Positions 34,668 to 43,415 of a DNA stretch of 64,000 nt are shown piece after piece (position 1 is the first letter of the stretch; every line of letters begins with the position of its first letter). The position numbers and the translations under genes were made by a program. The stretch spans positions 1,681,332 to 1,745,331 of the forward strand of contig AZIN01000001.1 in NCBI GenBank assembly GCA_000511875.1, read 5' to 3'. Source of the stretch: Gammaproteobacteria bacterium MOLA455 (GTDB lineage: Bacteria > Pseudomonadota > Gammaproteobacteria > Pseudomonadales > Porticoccaceae). A model generated the notes under the pieces. The model saw only the letters and a list, made by a program, of their open reading frames with translations, did no database searches and had not been told where the DNA came from.

Positions 34668-35711
34668 ATGATTTATAAAAAATTGGGAAACACTGATATA
34701 GAAGTATCGTTGGTTGGTTTGGGAACTATGACTTACGGCGAACAAAACACCTCAGACGAGGCCTGTGAGCAAATGGATTATGCGGTTGCACAGGGTATTA
34801 ATCTGCTCGATGTCGCGGAGATGTATCCGGTGCCACCAAAGCCAGAGACCGCTGGCTTGACCGAAAGCTATGTTGGCGACTGGCTGCGACAGACCGGTAA
34901 GCGCAAAGATATTGTTCTGGCAACTAAGGTTGCCGGCCCCTCAAGCGTCCTTGGCGTAACCCATATTCGAGACGGTTCGCGCCTCACTGCCGATCACGTT
35001 CGCCGTGCTGTTGAGGGTTCTCTGGAGCGCCTGCAGACCGATCATATCGACCTCTATCAGGTGCACTGGCCTGAACGTGCCACTAACTACTTTGGTCAGC
35101 GCGGCTACACCCACAGACCTCATCTCGATGGCGTTGCTATTGAAGAGACCTTTGTCGCTCTGGCGCAGCTGGTGGACGAAGGTTTGATAGGGCATATAGG
35201 TGTCTCCAACGAGACGCCCTGGGGTGTGATGGAATATTTGCGCCTGGCGCGTGAGCTGGATTTGCCGCGCATTGCCACTATTCAGAACCCCTACAGCATA
35301 CTGGGCCGATCATTTGAAAATGGTCTCGCTGAGATCTGTATCCGTGAAGACGTGGGTTTGCTAGCTTACTCGCCTCTCGCCTTCGGCGTGCTCAGTGGCA
35401 AGTATATGCACGGCGCTATGCCAGAGGGCTCGCGTATTAAACTATTCCCGCGCTTCGCGCGGTACAGTGGTAGCAATTCACAGGCGGCCACGGAAGCCTA
35501 TTATGAGGTGGCGAAAAAACATGGTCTGAGTCTGGTTGAGCTGTCATTGGCATTTGTTTGCGAGCAGACGTTTGTTGCCAGCTGTTTGATCGGTGCAACC
35601 ACCATGGAGCAGCTCAAGCAGAATATTGATGCCTGCCAGGTGGCGCTGTCTGATGAGGTCAAAGCGGATCTGGATGAGGTCTATCAGCAGTATCCAGATC
35701 CAGCGGTTTAA
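34668..35711 (+). CDS. tas: Tas-like aldo/keto reductase
   Basis: This 347-residue NADP-dependent aldo/keto reductase strongly resembles E. coli Tas: VGLGTMTYGEQN, then INLLDVAEMYPVPPKPET with the catalytic Asp and Tyr, VLATKV with the Lys and YQVHWPERATN with the His. The physiological substrate is not established. ATG 34668 (MIYKKLGNTDIEVS) is preferred over an ORF start 15 codons upstream because it begins the family N-terminus; its ribosome site is weak. It is the only plus-strand gene within an otherwise minus-strand met-ygg block, so it is an insertion relative to the Pseudomonas order. Confidence 0.92.
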   Translation: MIYKKLGNTDIEVSLVGLGTMTYGEQNTSDEACEQMDYAVAQGINLLDVAEMYPVPPKPETAGLTESYVGDWLRQTGKRKDIVLATKVAGPSSVLGVTHIRDGSRLTADHVRRAVEGSLERLQTDHIDLYQVHWPERATNYFGQRGYTHRPHLDGVAIEETFVALAQLVDEGLIGHIGVSNETPWGVMEYLRLARELDLPRIATIQNPYSILGRSFENGLAEICIREDVGLLAYSPLAFGVLSGKYMHGAMPEGSRIKLFPRFARYSGSNSQAATEAYYEVAKKHGLSLVELSLAFVCEQTFVASCLIGATTMEQLKQNIDACQVALSDEVKADLDEVYQQYPDPAV

Positions 35712-35733
35712 ACTCTTAGTGGCCTAAGCTCAG

Positions 35734-36306
35734 TTAGCCGACCAGAGATTGCACTGTGCCGCCAAGGATTGGCAGCAGTTTATTGCGAATAATCATCAAG
35801 CTGAGAATGGCGACCATTGGCGAGATGTCCATCATGCCTATGGGTGGAATAAAGCGCCGAAAGGGACGCAGGTAGGGCTCGGTAATCTGCCCTACTAATT
35901 GCACAGAGGGGTGATTGGTTGTGCCTACCCAACTGGATATCGCAAGAATAAAGATGCCCCAGAAATACACTTCGATCAACGCATAGAGCAGATCAAAGGC
36001 GGCCACTGGTATATACATAACAATGTCGAGTATGCCGACGCCGGTGGCCAGGCCCATAATCAAATAGAATGACCACTTGACCAAAATCGCAGCTGCCAGA
36101 GCTGCCAAGTTGAGGGTTCCAACGGTGGGCAACAGTTTGTTTAAAGGGTTTATGATTGGCGCCGTCAGCTTGAATATGGTCTGGGATATCGGGTTGTAAA
36201 AGTCCGCTTGAACCAGTTGTAGCAGCAGTCGAATCAGCAGTAAAAAACTGCAGATCTGCACCGCTAGGCTGAGAATATAAATCGGCGTTCCACCAAGTGC
36301 GTTCAT
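35734..36306 (-). CDS. YggT family membrane protein
   Basis: This 190-residue membrane protein has the duplicated YggT domain. Each half has a hydrophobic hairpin followed by a conserved segment, QADFYNPISQTIFKLTAPIINPLNKLLPTVG in the first half and ITEPYLRPFRRFIPPIGMMDISPMVAI in the second. Proposed roles include osmotic stress tolerance and membrane-protein quality control, none firmly proven. AAGGA lies six bases before its ATG. It follows proC and yggS in the conserved cluster. Confidence 0.92.
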   Translation of the reverse strand: MNALGGTPIYILSLAVQICSFLLLIRLLLQLVQADFYNPISQTIFKLTAPIINPLNKLLPTVGTLNLAALAAAILVKWSFYLIMGLATGVGILDIVMYIPVAAFDLLYALIEVYFWGIFILAISSWVGTTNHPSVQLVGQITEPYLRPFRRFIPPIGMMDISPMVAILSLMIIRNKLLPILGGTVQSLVG

Positions 36307-36388
36307 AAAAAATCCTTAGGTTAGTTATCTGTTGTAACACTAATCTGTGGGCGGCTTTTTGTTGTGGCCGCTCTATTCAATAAGCTCT

Positions 36389-37204
36389 TTATTTAGAAAA
36401 TTCTTCAGCCATCTCCCGGGCGCGATTCTGCGCTGCCTGCATGGCTTGACGAAAGGTATCCTCCACATTCAGCGCCTGAAATTTTGCAATCGCCGCTCTA
36501 GTGGTGCCGCCAGGCGATGACACCTGCAGGCGCAAATCTGTGGTGTCATATTCGCTGGTGCTGGCCATCTGTGCAGCTCCCAGCGCTGTCTGTATAGTTA
36601 GGTCTCGGGCCACCTGCTCAGATAGCCCCAACTCTTGACCTATTTTCTGCATGGTTTCCATCATCAAAAAGAAGTAGGCCGGTCCGCTTCCGGAGACCGC
36701 AGTCACGGCATCGATCTTCGCCTCATCATCAACCCAGCAAGAAATACCCACAGCATTAAATATGGCTTCAATCGAGGTCTTTTTCTCGTCGTTGACCAGC
36801 TCATTGGCAAAGAGGCCCGCAGCGCCACAGCGAACCATTGAGGGTGTGTTGGGCATTACTCGAACAATGGCACGGCTTTCGCCGAGCCATTCCTGCAGAT
36901 TGCTGAGCTGAATACCTGCGGCCACAGAGACAACCACCGAGCCTGGGCTGATCGAGCTGGCGAGGTCCGCTATCACCGCACCCATAACCTGAGGTTTGAC
37001 AGCCATTATCACTATGTCAGCGTCAGCTACTGCAGCGTGATTGTCGAGGGTCGTGGCAATGCCATAGGTTTCCTTGAGACGCCGACATTTCTCTGCGCCG
37101 CGATTGCCGACACAAATTTGCTCTGGCTGAAAGCCGTTGGCTAACATGCCGCCAATAATACTCGAGGCCATATTACCACCGCCGATAAATGCGATCTTGC
37201 TCAT
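36389..37204 (-). CDS. proC: Pyrroline-5-carboxylate reductase
   Basis: This 271-residue enzyme reduces pyrroline-5-carboxylate to proline with NAD(P)H. It has the Rossmann motif IAFIGGGNMASSIIGGML, the mid-domain VRVMPNTPSMVRCGAAGLF and the substrate-binding DAVTAVSGSGPAYFFLMMETM followed by SPGGTTRAAI. It starts two bases after the yggS stop, so the two genes are co-translated, as in most gammaproteobacteria. Confidence 0.97.
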   Translation of the reverse strand: MSKIAFIGGGNMASSIIGGMLANGFQPEQICVGNRGAEKCRRLKETYGIATTLDNHAAVADADIVIMAVKPQVMGAVIADLASSISPGSVVVSVAAGIQLSNLQEWLGESRAIVRVMPNTPSMVRCGAAGLFANELVNDEKKTSIEAIFNAVGISCWVDDEAKIDAVTAVSGSGPAYFFLMMETMQKIGQELGLSEQVARDLTIQTALGAAQMASTSEYDTTDLRLQVSSPGGTTRAAIAKFQALNVEDTFRQAMQAAQNRAREMAEEFSK

Positions 37205-37206
37205 TG

Positions 37207-37902
37207 CTATTGCTCCCTTTTTCCAAATATATCAGTACCCACACGAACCATCGTGGATCCCTGTGAAATAGCTGCCTCTAGATCTCCAGACATGCCCATG
37301 GAGAGGGTATCCAGTTTCTCTGAATTGTCCAGTGACTGATTGATCTGCTGGCGCAGCTCAGCGAGCCTTTGGAAGGCCGCCTGCTGTTCTTGGAAGCTGT
37401 TATCTGCACGGGGTATGGCCATCAGGCCACGCAGTCGCAAATTTGGTAGCTGAGCTATCTGCAGTGCAATAGGCACCAGGTCATCTGCGTGAAAGCCAGA
37501 CTTGCTCGGCTCATTATCTATGTTCACCTGCAGGCAGATGTTCAGTGGCCCCAGTGATTCAGGGCGCTGGTCACTGAGGCGGGTGGCGATCTTTAGGCGA
37601 TCGACACTGTGAACCCAGCTGAAATTCTCAGCCGCGTTGCGAGTTTTATTGGATTGCAGAGGGCCAATAAAATGCCAACACAGATCTTCGGCTTTGAGTT
37701 CTGTGATTTTATCTAAGGCTTCCTGAAGATAATTCTCGGCAAAGTGGGTCAGGCCAGCGTCCATAGCCTGGCGAATATGTTCGACACTGCGGGTCTTGCT
37801 CACCGCTAATAGAAGTATCTCGCCAGGGTCGCGTCCGTATTCAGCTGCGCTCTGATCTATACGTTTGCTTACATCGTCAATGTTATTTTCAATCTTTGGC
37901 AT
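37207..37902 (-). CDS. yggS: PLP-binding protein YggS
   Basis: This 231-residue PLP-homeostasis protein (YBL036C/PROSC family) has the PLP lysine motif LLLAVSKTRSVEHIRQAMDAG, the NYLQEALDKI helix, WHFIGPLQSNKTR and the phosphate-binding SMGMSGDLEAAISQGSTMVRVGTDIFG. It maintains pyridoxal-phosphate balance and amino-acid pools. It is divergent from pilT across about 88 bases and co-transcribed with proC. Confidence 0.96.
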   Translation of the reverse strand: MPKIENNIDDVSKRIDQSAAEYGRDPGEILLLAVSKTRSVEHIRQAMDAGLTHFAENYLQEALDKITELKAEDLCWHFIGPLQSNKTRNAAENFSWVHSVDRLKIATRLSDQRPESLGPLNICLQVNIDNEPSKSGFHADDLVPIALQIAQLPNLRLRGLMAIPRADNSFQEQQAAFQRLAELRQQINQSLDNSEKLDTLSMGMSGDLEAAISQGSTMVRVGTDIFGKREQ

Positions 37903-37990
37903 ATACTTATCAGGTTATTGAGAGTTTAGGGGCATTTTAACCAGCAGTTTAACGGACCATTTATTGCCGCAAGGATTAAGCGAGAAAAGC

Positions 37991-39025
37991 ATGGATATAA
38001 CGGAGTTATTGGCCTTCAGTGCCAAAGAAGGGGCCTCAGATTTACATATTTCCGCAGGGCTGCCACCAATTATTAGAATAGATGGCGATGTTCGACGGAT
38101 TAATCTTCCGCCTATGGAGCACCGCCAAGTCCACAGTTTGATCTACGAAATAATGAATGACAAGCAGAGAAGGGATTATGAAGAGTTTCTGGAAACAGAT
38201 TTCTCTTTTGACGTGCCGGGAATTGCTCGCTTTCGTGTCAATGTGTTCTATCAAAACCGCGGCGCCGCAGCGGTATTTCGAACCATTCCCTCCAATGTAT
38301 TAACCCTTGAACAGCTGGGGATGGGGGATATCTTTAAAAAACTCGCCTTGATGCCAAGGGGATTAGTGCTGGTTACGGGTCCCACGGGCTCGGGCAAGTC
38401 GACCACCCTGGCGGCCATGGTGGATTACGTTAACGACAATCGCTACGACCATATCCTGACCATCGAAGATCCCATAGAATTTGTTCACCAAAGTAAAAAA
38501 TGTCTGGTTAATCAGCGCGAAGTGCATCGTGATACCCATGGGTTTACCGAAGCCCTGCGCTCAGCCCTGCGTGAAGATCCGGATGTCATCTTAGTGGGTG
38601 AGCTGCGTGATCTTGAAACCATTAGACTGGCACTGACCGCCGCGGAAACCGGACATCTGGTGTTTGGCACCCTGCATACCACCTCGGCGGCCAAGACCAT
38701 CGATCGGGTGGTGGACGCTTTCCCCGGGGGTGAAAAGCCGATGATCCGGTCCATGCTCTCGGAATCCCTGCAGGCGGTTATCTCTCAGACCTTATTGAAA
38801 AAGATCGGCGGTGGCCGTGTGGCTGCTCATGAAATCATGATTGGCACACCGGCAATCCGCAATTTAATTCGTGAAGACAAAGTGGCGCAGATGTATTCCT
38901 CGATCCAAACCGGGGGTGCCCTGGGCATGCAAACTCTTGACCAGTGCCTACAAAACCTTGTCGGGCAGCGCTTGATCAGTGCCGAAGTGGCTCGTGAGAA
39001 AGCCAAAATGCCGGAAAGTTTCTAA
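37991..39025 (+). CDS. pilT: Type IV pilus retraction ATPase PilT
   Basis: This 344-residue hexameric motor powers pilus disassembly. It has the N-terminal PAS-like domain (MDITELLAFSAKEGASDLHISAGLPP), Walker A VTGPTGSGKST, an Asp-box region ILTIEDPIEFVH, Walker B VILVGELRD, a His-box TGHLVFGTLHT and the PilT-specific C-terminal AIRNLIREDK. The length is identical to Pseudomonas PilT when ATG 37991 is used; a start nine codons upstream is rejected. pilU follows with an 11-base gap. Confidence 0.97.
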   Translation: MDITELLAFSAKEGASDLHISAGLPPIIRIDGDVRRINLPPMEHRQVHSLIYEIMNDKQRRDYEEFLETDFSFDVPGIARFRVNVFYQNRGAAAVFRTIPSNVLTLEQLGMGDIFKKLALMPRGLVLVTGPTGSGKSTTLAAMVDYVNDNRYDHILTIEDPIEFVHQSKKCLVNQREVHRDTHGFTEALRSALREDPDVILVGELRDLETIRLALTAAETGHLVFGTLHTTSAAKTIDRVVDAFPGGEKPMIRSMLSESLQAVISQTLLKKIGGGRVAAHEIMIGTPAIRNLIREDKVAQMYSSIQTGGALGMQTLDQCLQNLVGQRLISAEVAREKAKMPESF

Positions 39026-39035
39026 GGAGAAAAAC

Positions 39036-40184
39036 ATGTCAGCCCAGACTTTTGAAAATCTGGTTAACTATATGGCCAAGAAAAAAGCCTCGGATCTGTT
39101 TATTACCGTCGGCCTGCCACCTTGCCTCAAGCTCAATGGCTCAGTGATGCCGGTGAGCAAAAGCAAACTCTCTCAAAGGGATTGTGAAGAGTTTGTCCTC
39201 TGCACTATGAATGCCGAGCAGCAAATAGAATTCAAAAAAAATAAAGAGCTTAACTTTGCCGTAGTTAGCGAAAGTGCCGGACGCTTTAGGGCCAGTGCCT
39301 TCTATCAGCGCGGTGAGATTGGCATGGTGTTGCGACGCATCGAAACCGAAATTCCCTCCCCCGACTCACTCTTGCTGCCGCCGATTTTAAAAGAATTGGT
39401 AATGAACAAGCGCGGCATTGTGATTTTTGTTGGCGCCACAGGCACAGGTAAATCCACATCTCTGGCTGCCCTGATTGGGCACCGCAATAAAAACAGTCGC
39501 GGACATATAGTGTCTATTGAAGATCCGATTGAATTTGTGCATGAGCATCAGGGCTGTATCATTACTCAGCGAGAAGTGGGGGTGGACACAGAGTCCTTTG
39601 ATGTAGCGTTGAAAAATACATTGCGACAGGCGCCGGATGTCATTCTGATTGGCGAAATTCGCACGCCAGAAACCATGCAGCATGCGATTACCTTTGCCGA
39701 GACTGGCCATTTGGTGTTGGCTACTCTCCATGCTAATAACGCCAACCAGGCCCTGGACCGCATCAGCCACTTCTTCCCCGCAGACCGTCACGATCAGATG
39801 TGGATGGATTTGTCGCTCAATATGCGTGGGATTGTCGCTCAGCAACTGGTGCCCACTATGGAGGGAAAGGGCCGTCGCGCGGCGATTGAAATTTTGCTCA
39901 ATACACCATTGGTAGCCGATGTAATTCGCAAGGGAGAGGTGCATAAACTCAAAGAGATTATGGGCAATTCCACTGAGCACGGTATGCAGACTTTTGATCA
40001 GGCTCTTTACGAGTTATATATTGAAGAGCAAATTAGCTATGAGAATGCCATTGCCCATGCAGACTCAAAAAATGACCTGCGACTGATGATTAAGATGCAG
40101 TCAGAAAACTATGTGGAGCAGCTTGGGGCCAGTGCAGATGATCTGTCTATTGAGGAAGATAATTCGAACAAGTTACGCTGGTAG
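39036..40184 (+). CDS. pilU: PilT-dependent retraction ATPase PilU
   Basis: This 382-residue PilT paralogue matches PilU in length. It has the N-terminal KKASDLFITVGLPPCLKLNG, Walker A VGATGTGKST, IVSIEDPIEFVH, the Walker B VILIGEIR, TGHLVLATLHANNA, and a C-terminal tail rich in acidic residues. PilU assists PilT in retraction under load. The start at 39036 has AAGGAGA eight bases upstream, so an upstream in-frame start inside pilT is rejected. Confidence 0.96.
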   Translation: MSAQTFENLVNYMAKKKASDLFITVGLPPCLKLNGSVMPVSKSKLSQRDCEEFVLCTMNAEQQIEFKKNKELNFAVVSESAGRFRASAFYQRGEIGMVLRRIETEIPSPDSLLLPPILKELVMNKRGIVIFVGATGTGKSTSLAALIGHRNKNSRGHIVSIEDPIEFVHEHQGCIITQREVGVDTESFDVALKNTLRQAPDVILIGEIRTPETMQHAITFAETGHLVLATLHANNANQALDRISHFFPADRHDQMWMDLSLNMRGIVAQQLVPTMEGKGRRAAIEILLNTPLVADVIRKGEVHKLKEIMGNSTEHGMQTFDQALYELYIEEQISYENAIAHADSKNDLRLMIKMQSENYVEQLGASADDLSIEEDNSNKLRW

Positions 40185-40230
40185 GCGGTCTTTGCCAAAG
40201 TGTTTTTTATCGACGCTAAAGTCTGTTTAT

Positions 40231-40257
40231 GCGTTTAGGGATTCTTAAACGCTCTTT
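40231..40257 (+). terminator. Weak hairpin after pilU
   Basis: GCGTTTA (40231-40237) pairs with TAAACGC (40246-40252) around an eight-base loop, followed by TCTTT. It lies between the convergent pilU and ruvX stops. The short T-tract makes it a modest terminator. Confidence 0.5.
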
Positions 40258-40693
40258 ATGGCGCAGTACCGATCGACGGTGCGTCGAGCCAGCTCTGTAG
40301 AATTAGTGATGCAGCGATATGGTCAATTTTGGTTAAATCCTGAGTGCCTTGATCTCGGCCAATAGACTTGGCTTCCCGGCTGGTGAGGCGTTCATCAACC
40401 ATTTCCACTTCAAGCGCAAAACGACCCTGAAGACGCCGAGCAAATTTACGTGCTCGATTGCTGAGGTCACTTTCACTGTCGTCCATATTCAACGGCAGGC
40501 CAACTACCACGAGATCCGGGCTCCACTCCTGTAAAAGTTTTTCTACCTGATCCCATTTAGGCATGCCGTCGACGGCTTTGAGTATGGTTAGGCCAGTGGC
40601 TGATGAGGTCAGAGTTTGCCCGCTGGCGACGCCGATCTGCTTGAGGCCAAAGTCAAAGCCCAGCAGTCTCTTGTGTTTGGTGATCTCAGGCAT
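40256..40693 (-). CDS. ruvX: Holliday junction resolvase-like / pre-16S rRNA nuclease YqgF
   Basis: This 145-residue RNase H-fold protein has the N-terminal Asp in LLGFDFGLKQIGVASG, a second conserved segment VVVGLPLNMDDSES and the C-terminal VDERLTSREAKS and KIDHIAASLILQSWL. YqgF/RuvX homologues process the 5' end of pre-16S rRNA. It overlaps the upstream algH stop by eight bases, the common algH-ruvX pairing. Confidence 0.95.
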   Translation of the reverse strand: MPEITKHKRLLGFDFGLKQIGVASGQTLTSSATGLTILKAVDGMPKWDQVEKLLQEWSPDLVVVGLPLNMDDSESDLSNRARKFARRLQGRFALEVEMVDERLTSREAKSIGRDQGTQDLTKIDHIAASLILQSWLDAPSIGTAP

Positions 40694-41264
40694 GACCGGC
40701 CTGATGAGAAAGCATACGCAGGTCTAAGCCAATGCTCAAAGCGGCAGCCGAAGCCCGTTTTGCGCAGTCTGTTTTAAAGATAATCTCGGCCTCCGCAGGG
40801 ATTGTCAGCCAGTTATTTTCACCCAGCTCTCTTTCCAGTTGCCCGGCTTCCCAGCTTGAGTAGCCAAGCGTAACCAGAGCGTCTTTGGGGCCGTTGCCGA
40901 GGGCCATATCTGTGAGAATGTCCTTTGACGCGGTAAGGCAAATCTGGTCGGAGATCATCAGCGTCGACTCCCATTGCTGTTCGCAGTTGTCGTGCAAAAT
41001 AAAGCCACGATCGCGCTGCACTGGCCCGCCATCAAATAGCAGTGGCCGCCCGCACTCGTCTTGGTAGTCGAGCTTTAGTTGATCAAATATAGCCTTCACT
41101 GGGATATCCATCTGCTGATTGATAATCAGCCCCATAGCGCCATCTGAGTTGTGCTCGCAGATATAGACCACGGAATCGGAAAAAGTCGAATCCTGGAGGC
41201 CTGGCATAGCCAGCAAGAAATGATTTTTCAGGCTATTTATTTTTTTAGGTTTTAATGTAGTCAT
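40686..41264 (-). CDS. algH: YqgE/AlgH family protein
   Basis: This 192-residue protein of the UPF0301 (YqgE/AlgH) family has the segments NHFLLAMPGLQDSTFSDSVVYICEHNSDGAMGLIINQ and FDGGPVQRDRGFILHD, and YSSWEAGQLERELGENNWL. The biochemical role is unknown; the Pseudomonas homologue was linked to alginate regulation. The ATG at 41264 is preferred over an upstream TTG (41273), which has no better ribosome site. It is co-transcribed with ruvX. Confidence 0.93.
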   Translation of the reverse strand: MTTLKPKKINSLKNHFLLAMPGLQDSTFSDSVVYICEHNSDGAMGLIINQQMDIPVKAIFDQLKLDYQDECGRPLLFDGGPVQRDRGFILHDNCEQQWESTLMISDQICLTASKDILTDMALGNGPKDALVTLGYSSWEAGQLERELGENNWLTIPAEAEIIFKTDCAKRASAAALSIGLDLRMLSHQAGHA

Positions 41265-41313
41265 GCACAGCAATATGGAGTCTTATTATCTCAAACTCAA
41301 GTGCCGAGGAAGA

Positions 41314-42156
41314 TTAGTTTGTTGTTAGTACATTATTAGACTGATAGAGCCAAGTGCGAATAATATGAATTTCATCGCGGTTGCGCAGCTCTTTGGGGAA
41401 GGGTTTGAAGGGCGAAGCCAGTTGAACTGATCGTACAGCGGCTTGATCAAGAAGTCGCGATCCCGAGCCTTTTGAGACTTCAATACGCTTGATGCGACCG
41501 TCAGAAAGTAATACCACAACCAATTGCACCTGGCCAAAAATGCCCTGAGAACGAGCTTTTCTGGGATAATTCAGATTGCCGATCTGCTCTACTTTTTCTT
41601 CAAAGTAATGCATGTAAGCTGCTGCATTTGCAGACTTGGCCGATACCGAGGTCATGCGCAACACCCGGGGTATTTTGTTGTATTCCCGTTTTAACCGGTC
41701 AAATTCCGCTTGCATGGATCCTCTATCAGCAGCGCCCCTATCGGACTGCTGTTGATCGGTATTAATGGGTTCTTTGGATTTGTCGGTTTCGCTATCACTA
41801 TCACTATCACTATCACTATCACTATCACTGTCACGACTTAAAATTGCCTGCTCCGGAGAGCCTGAACGCTGCTGCGTAACTGCCCGCTGCTGTCCTTGGT
41901 TTTGAGGTTGTAACACTTGCTGCTGATTATCAGTTCCCTGCTGATCGGCCTGGGCAATAAAGTCTGCTTGATCTGGCGCCTCGTCACTGGGCTGCTGGGC
42001 CAGGATGATATCCAACGACGGGCTTGGGGGAGAGCCGGCTGGCATGGAAAAGCTCAAGCCGATTAGTAGTAGCACATGAGCAATCAGGGCTAATGAGAAT
42101 GTCTTACGCAGGCGTTGCTGGCTGGTATTCCAGAGTCCATCAGTTAGGCTATCCAT
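41314..42156 (-). CDS. tonB: TonB-family energy transducer, low-complexity linker
   Basis: This 280-residue TonB-like protein has an inner-membrane helix at residues ~18-40 and a polar Gln-rich linker. A run of Ser-Asp repeats (~residues 108-124) follows, encoded by seven near-identical hexamers. The C-terminal domain (IFGQVQLVVVLLSDGRIKRIEVSKGSG...LASPFKPFP) fits the TonB fold. It corresponds in position to Pseudomonas tonB3 (between algH and gshB, beside pilG), a TonB homologue reported to affect twitching and pilus assembly. Whether it energises outer-membrane receptors or serves pili is open. Three upstream 16-base repeat copies echo its start region. Confidence 0.88.
   Translation of the reverse strand: MDSLTDGLWNTSQQRLRKTFSLALIAHVLLLIGLSFSMPAGSPPSPSLDIILAQQPSDEAPDQADFIAQADQQGTDNQQQVLQPQNQGQQRAVTQQRSGSPEQAILSRDSDSDSDSDSDSDSETDKSKEPINTDQQQSDRGAADRGSMQAEFDRLKREYNKIPRVLRMTSVSAKSANAAAYMHYFEEKVEQIGNLNYPRKARSQGIFGQVQLVVVLLSDGRIKRIEVSKGSGSRLLDQAAVRSVQLASPFKPFPKELRNRDEIHIIRTWLYQSNNVLTTN
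41792..41833. repeat. Hexanucleotide array encoding the TonB Ser-Asp run
   Basis: Six exact CTATCA units (41792-41827) and one variant CTGTCA (41828-41833) on the plus strand encode the Ser-Asp repeat on the minus strand. Unit length is two codons, so length changes keep the reading frame. Confidence 0.93.
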
Positions 42157-42206
42157 AGCTTGGTCTCTTCAAAGCTTAGGCTCTTCATAGCTAAGGCTCT
42201 CCATAG
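42143..42206. repeat. Four-unit 16-bp imperfect tandem array over the tonB start
   Basis: Units at 42143-42158, 42159-42174, 42175-42190 and 42191-42206 are 16-base imperfect copies, for example CTTAGGCTCTTCATAG. The gene-proximal unit contains the tonB start codon (complement at 42154-42156), so the upstream copies duplicate the translation start region. Confidence 0.85.
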
Positions 42207-42248
42207 CCCGAGTTGTCCACAATCTGTTCGAAGTATAAGTAATCTCTA

Positions 42249-43205
42249 TTAATCCCGCTGGTCCAGTCTTGCACTTATTGCCTTCATAAGACGCTCGCCA
42301 ATCTGAGTGTCTTCAGCATTATCAATTTCGCGAATGCAGGTCGGACTGGTGACATTAATCTCGGTGAGATAGTCGCCAATCACATCGAGGCCGACAAAAA
42401 TAAGCCCAAGTTCTTTTAATCTCGGTGCAACCTGCTGGGCAATCCATAGATCCCGGTCACTGAGTGGCTGCACAATTCCTCGACCACCGGCTGCAAGGTT
42501 GCCGCGGAAATCATTGCCTGTGGGTAAGCGTGCCAGACAGAAGGGAATGATTTCGCCATCGACAACTAGGATACGTTTATCGCCCTGAGTGATTTGTGGC
42601 ATAAATTTCTGCGCCATAATCGTCTCAGAACCGCACTTGGTCACCGTCTCTAGAATCACATTAAGATTTTGATCGCCCTCTTTAACACGAAAAATAGAGG
42701 TGCCCCCCATGCCATCAAGTGGTTTGTAGACCACATCCTGATGCACGGCTAAGAAGCCCTTCAGTCGCTCTTGATCGCGGCTGACTAATAGTGGTGGAGT
42801 GCACTGGGGGAATTCTGTGGCAAACACCTTCTCATTGCAGTCGCGCAGACTCTGGGGCTTGTTAACCACTAGTGAACCGCGGCGTTCCGCAGCTTCAAGG
42901 ATATAGGTGGAATAGATAAACTCGCTATCGAATGGCGGGTCTTTACGCATTACCAAGACATCCATCTCTTCGAGAGCAGCGTCTTTGCTGTCACCCAATT
43001 CGAACCACTTATCTGCGTCATTAAAAACGTTTAGCGGGCGCAGATGAGCTCTGGGCCCGCTATTGTCTATATAGAGATCAGACTGCTCCATATAAAAAAG
43101 ATCAAACCCCTGTGTCTGAGCCGCTAGCAGGATCGCCAGAGTTGAATCTTTGTAAAAAGAGATGGATTGAATGGGGTCCATAATGACGCCGAGCGATGTA
43201 CCCAT
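42249..43205 (-). CDS. gshB: Glutathione synthetase
   Basis: This 318-residue ATP-grasp enzyme joins gamma-glutamylcysteine to glycine. It begins GVIMDPIQSISFYKDSTLAILLAAQ, contains the characteristic VMRKDPPFDSEFIYSTYILEAAERRGSLVVNKPQSLRDCNEK and the ATP-grasp VVYKPLDGMGGTSIFRV, and ends with the INVTSPTCIREID Mg-binding segment. The length matches the bacterial family. It is divergent from pilG across a 210-base region, matching the Pseudomonas arrangement. Confidence 0.97.
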   Translation of the reverse strand: MGTSLGVIMDPIQSISFYKDSTLAILLAAQTQGFDLFYMEQSDLYIDNSGPRAHLRPLNVFNDADKWFELGDSKDAALEEMDVLVMRKDPPFDSEFIYSTYILEAAERRGSLVVNKPQSLRDCNEKVFATEFPQCTPPLLVSRDQERLKGFLAVHQDVVYKPLDGMGGTSIFRVKEGDQNLNVILETVTKCGSETIMAQKFMPQITQGDKRILVVDGEIIPFCLARLPTGNDFRGNLAAGGRGIVQPLSDRDLWIAQQVAPRLKELGLIFVGLDVIGDYLTEINVTSPTCIREIDNAEDTQIGERLMKAISARLDQRD

Positions 43206-43415
43206 AAAATGACAGCCTTAGGTTGATATTTGCGCTATAACTAATTGTGGCAACTGATATGGCCGATGCCCTGAAAAATTCTGTGACCTATAAATCAATT
43301 ATTTTACAAAGATTAGAGGCTTGTGGATTATACATTACAAGTGTGTTTAAAATTCCATAACTTAAGTGATGTTGGCAATGCTTAAGGCGTTAAGTGGTTT
43401 TAAAATGGTGAAAAT

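Noticed and set aside
39387-39980. 197-codon minus-strand open frame opposite pilU
   Set aside because: It is fully covered by the pilU coding sequence with all ATPase motifs on the plus strand; no motif in the antisense product.
43206-43415. Sigma-70 promoter for pilG (TTTACA with TATACA)
   Set aside because: The spacing of about 20 bases is too long for a confident call; the region surely holds divergent promoters but none could be fixed.
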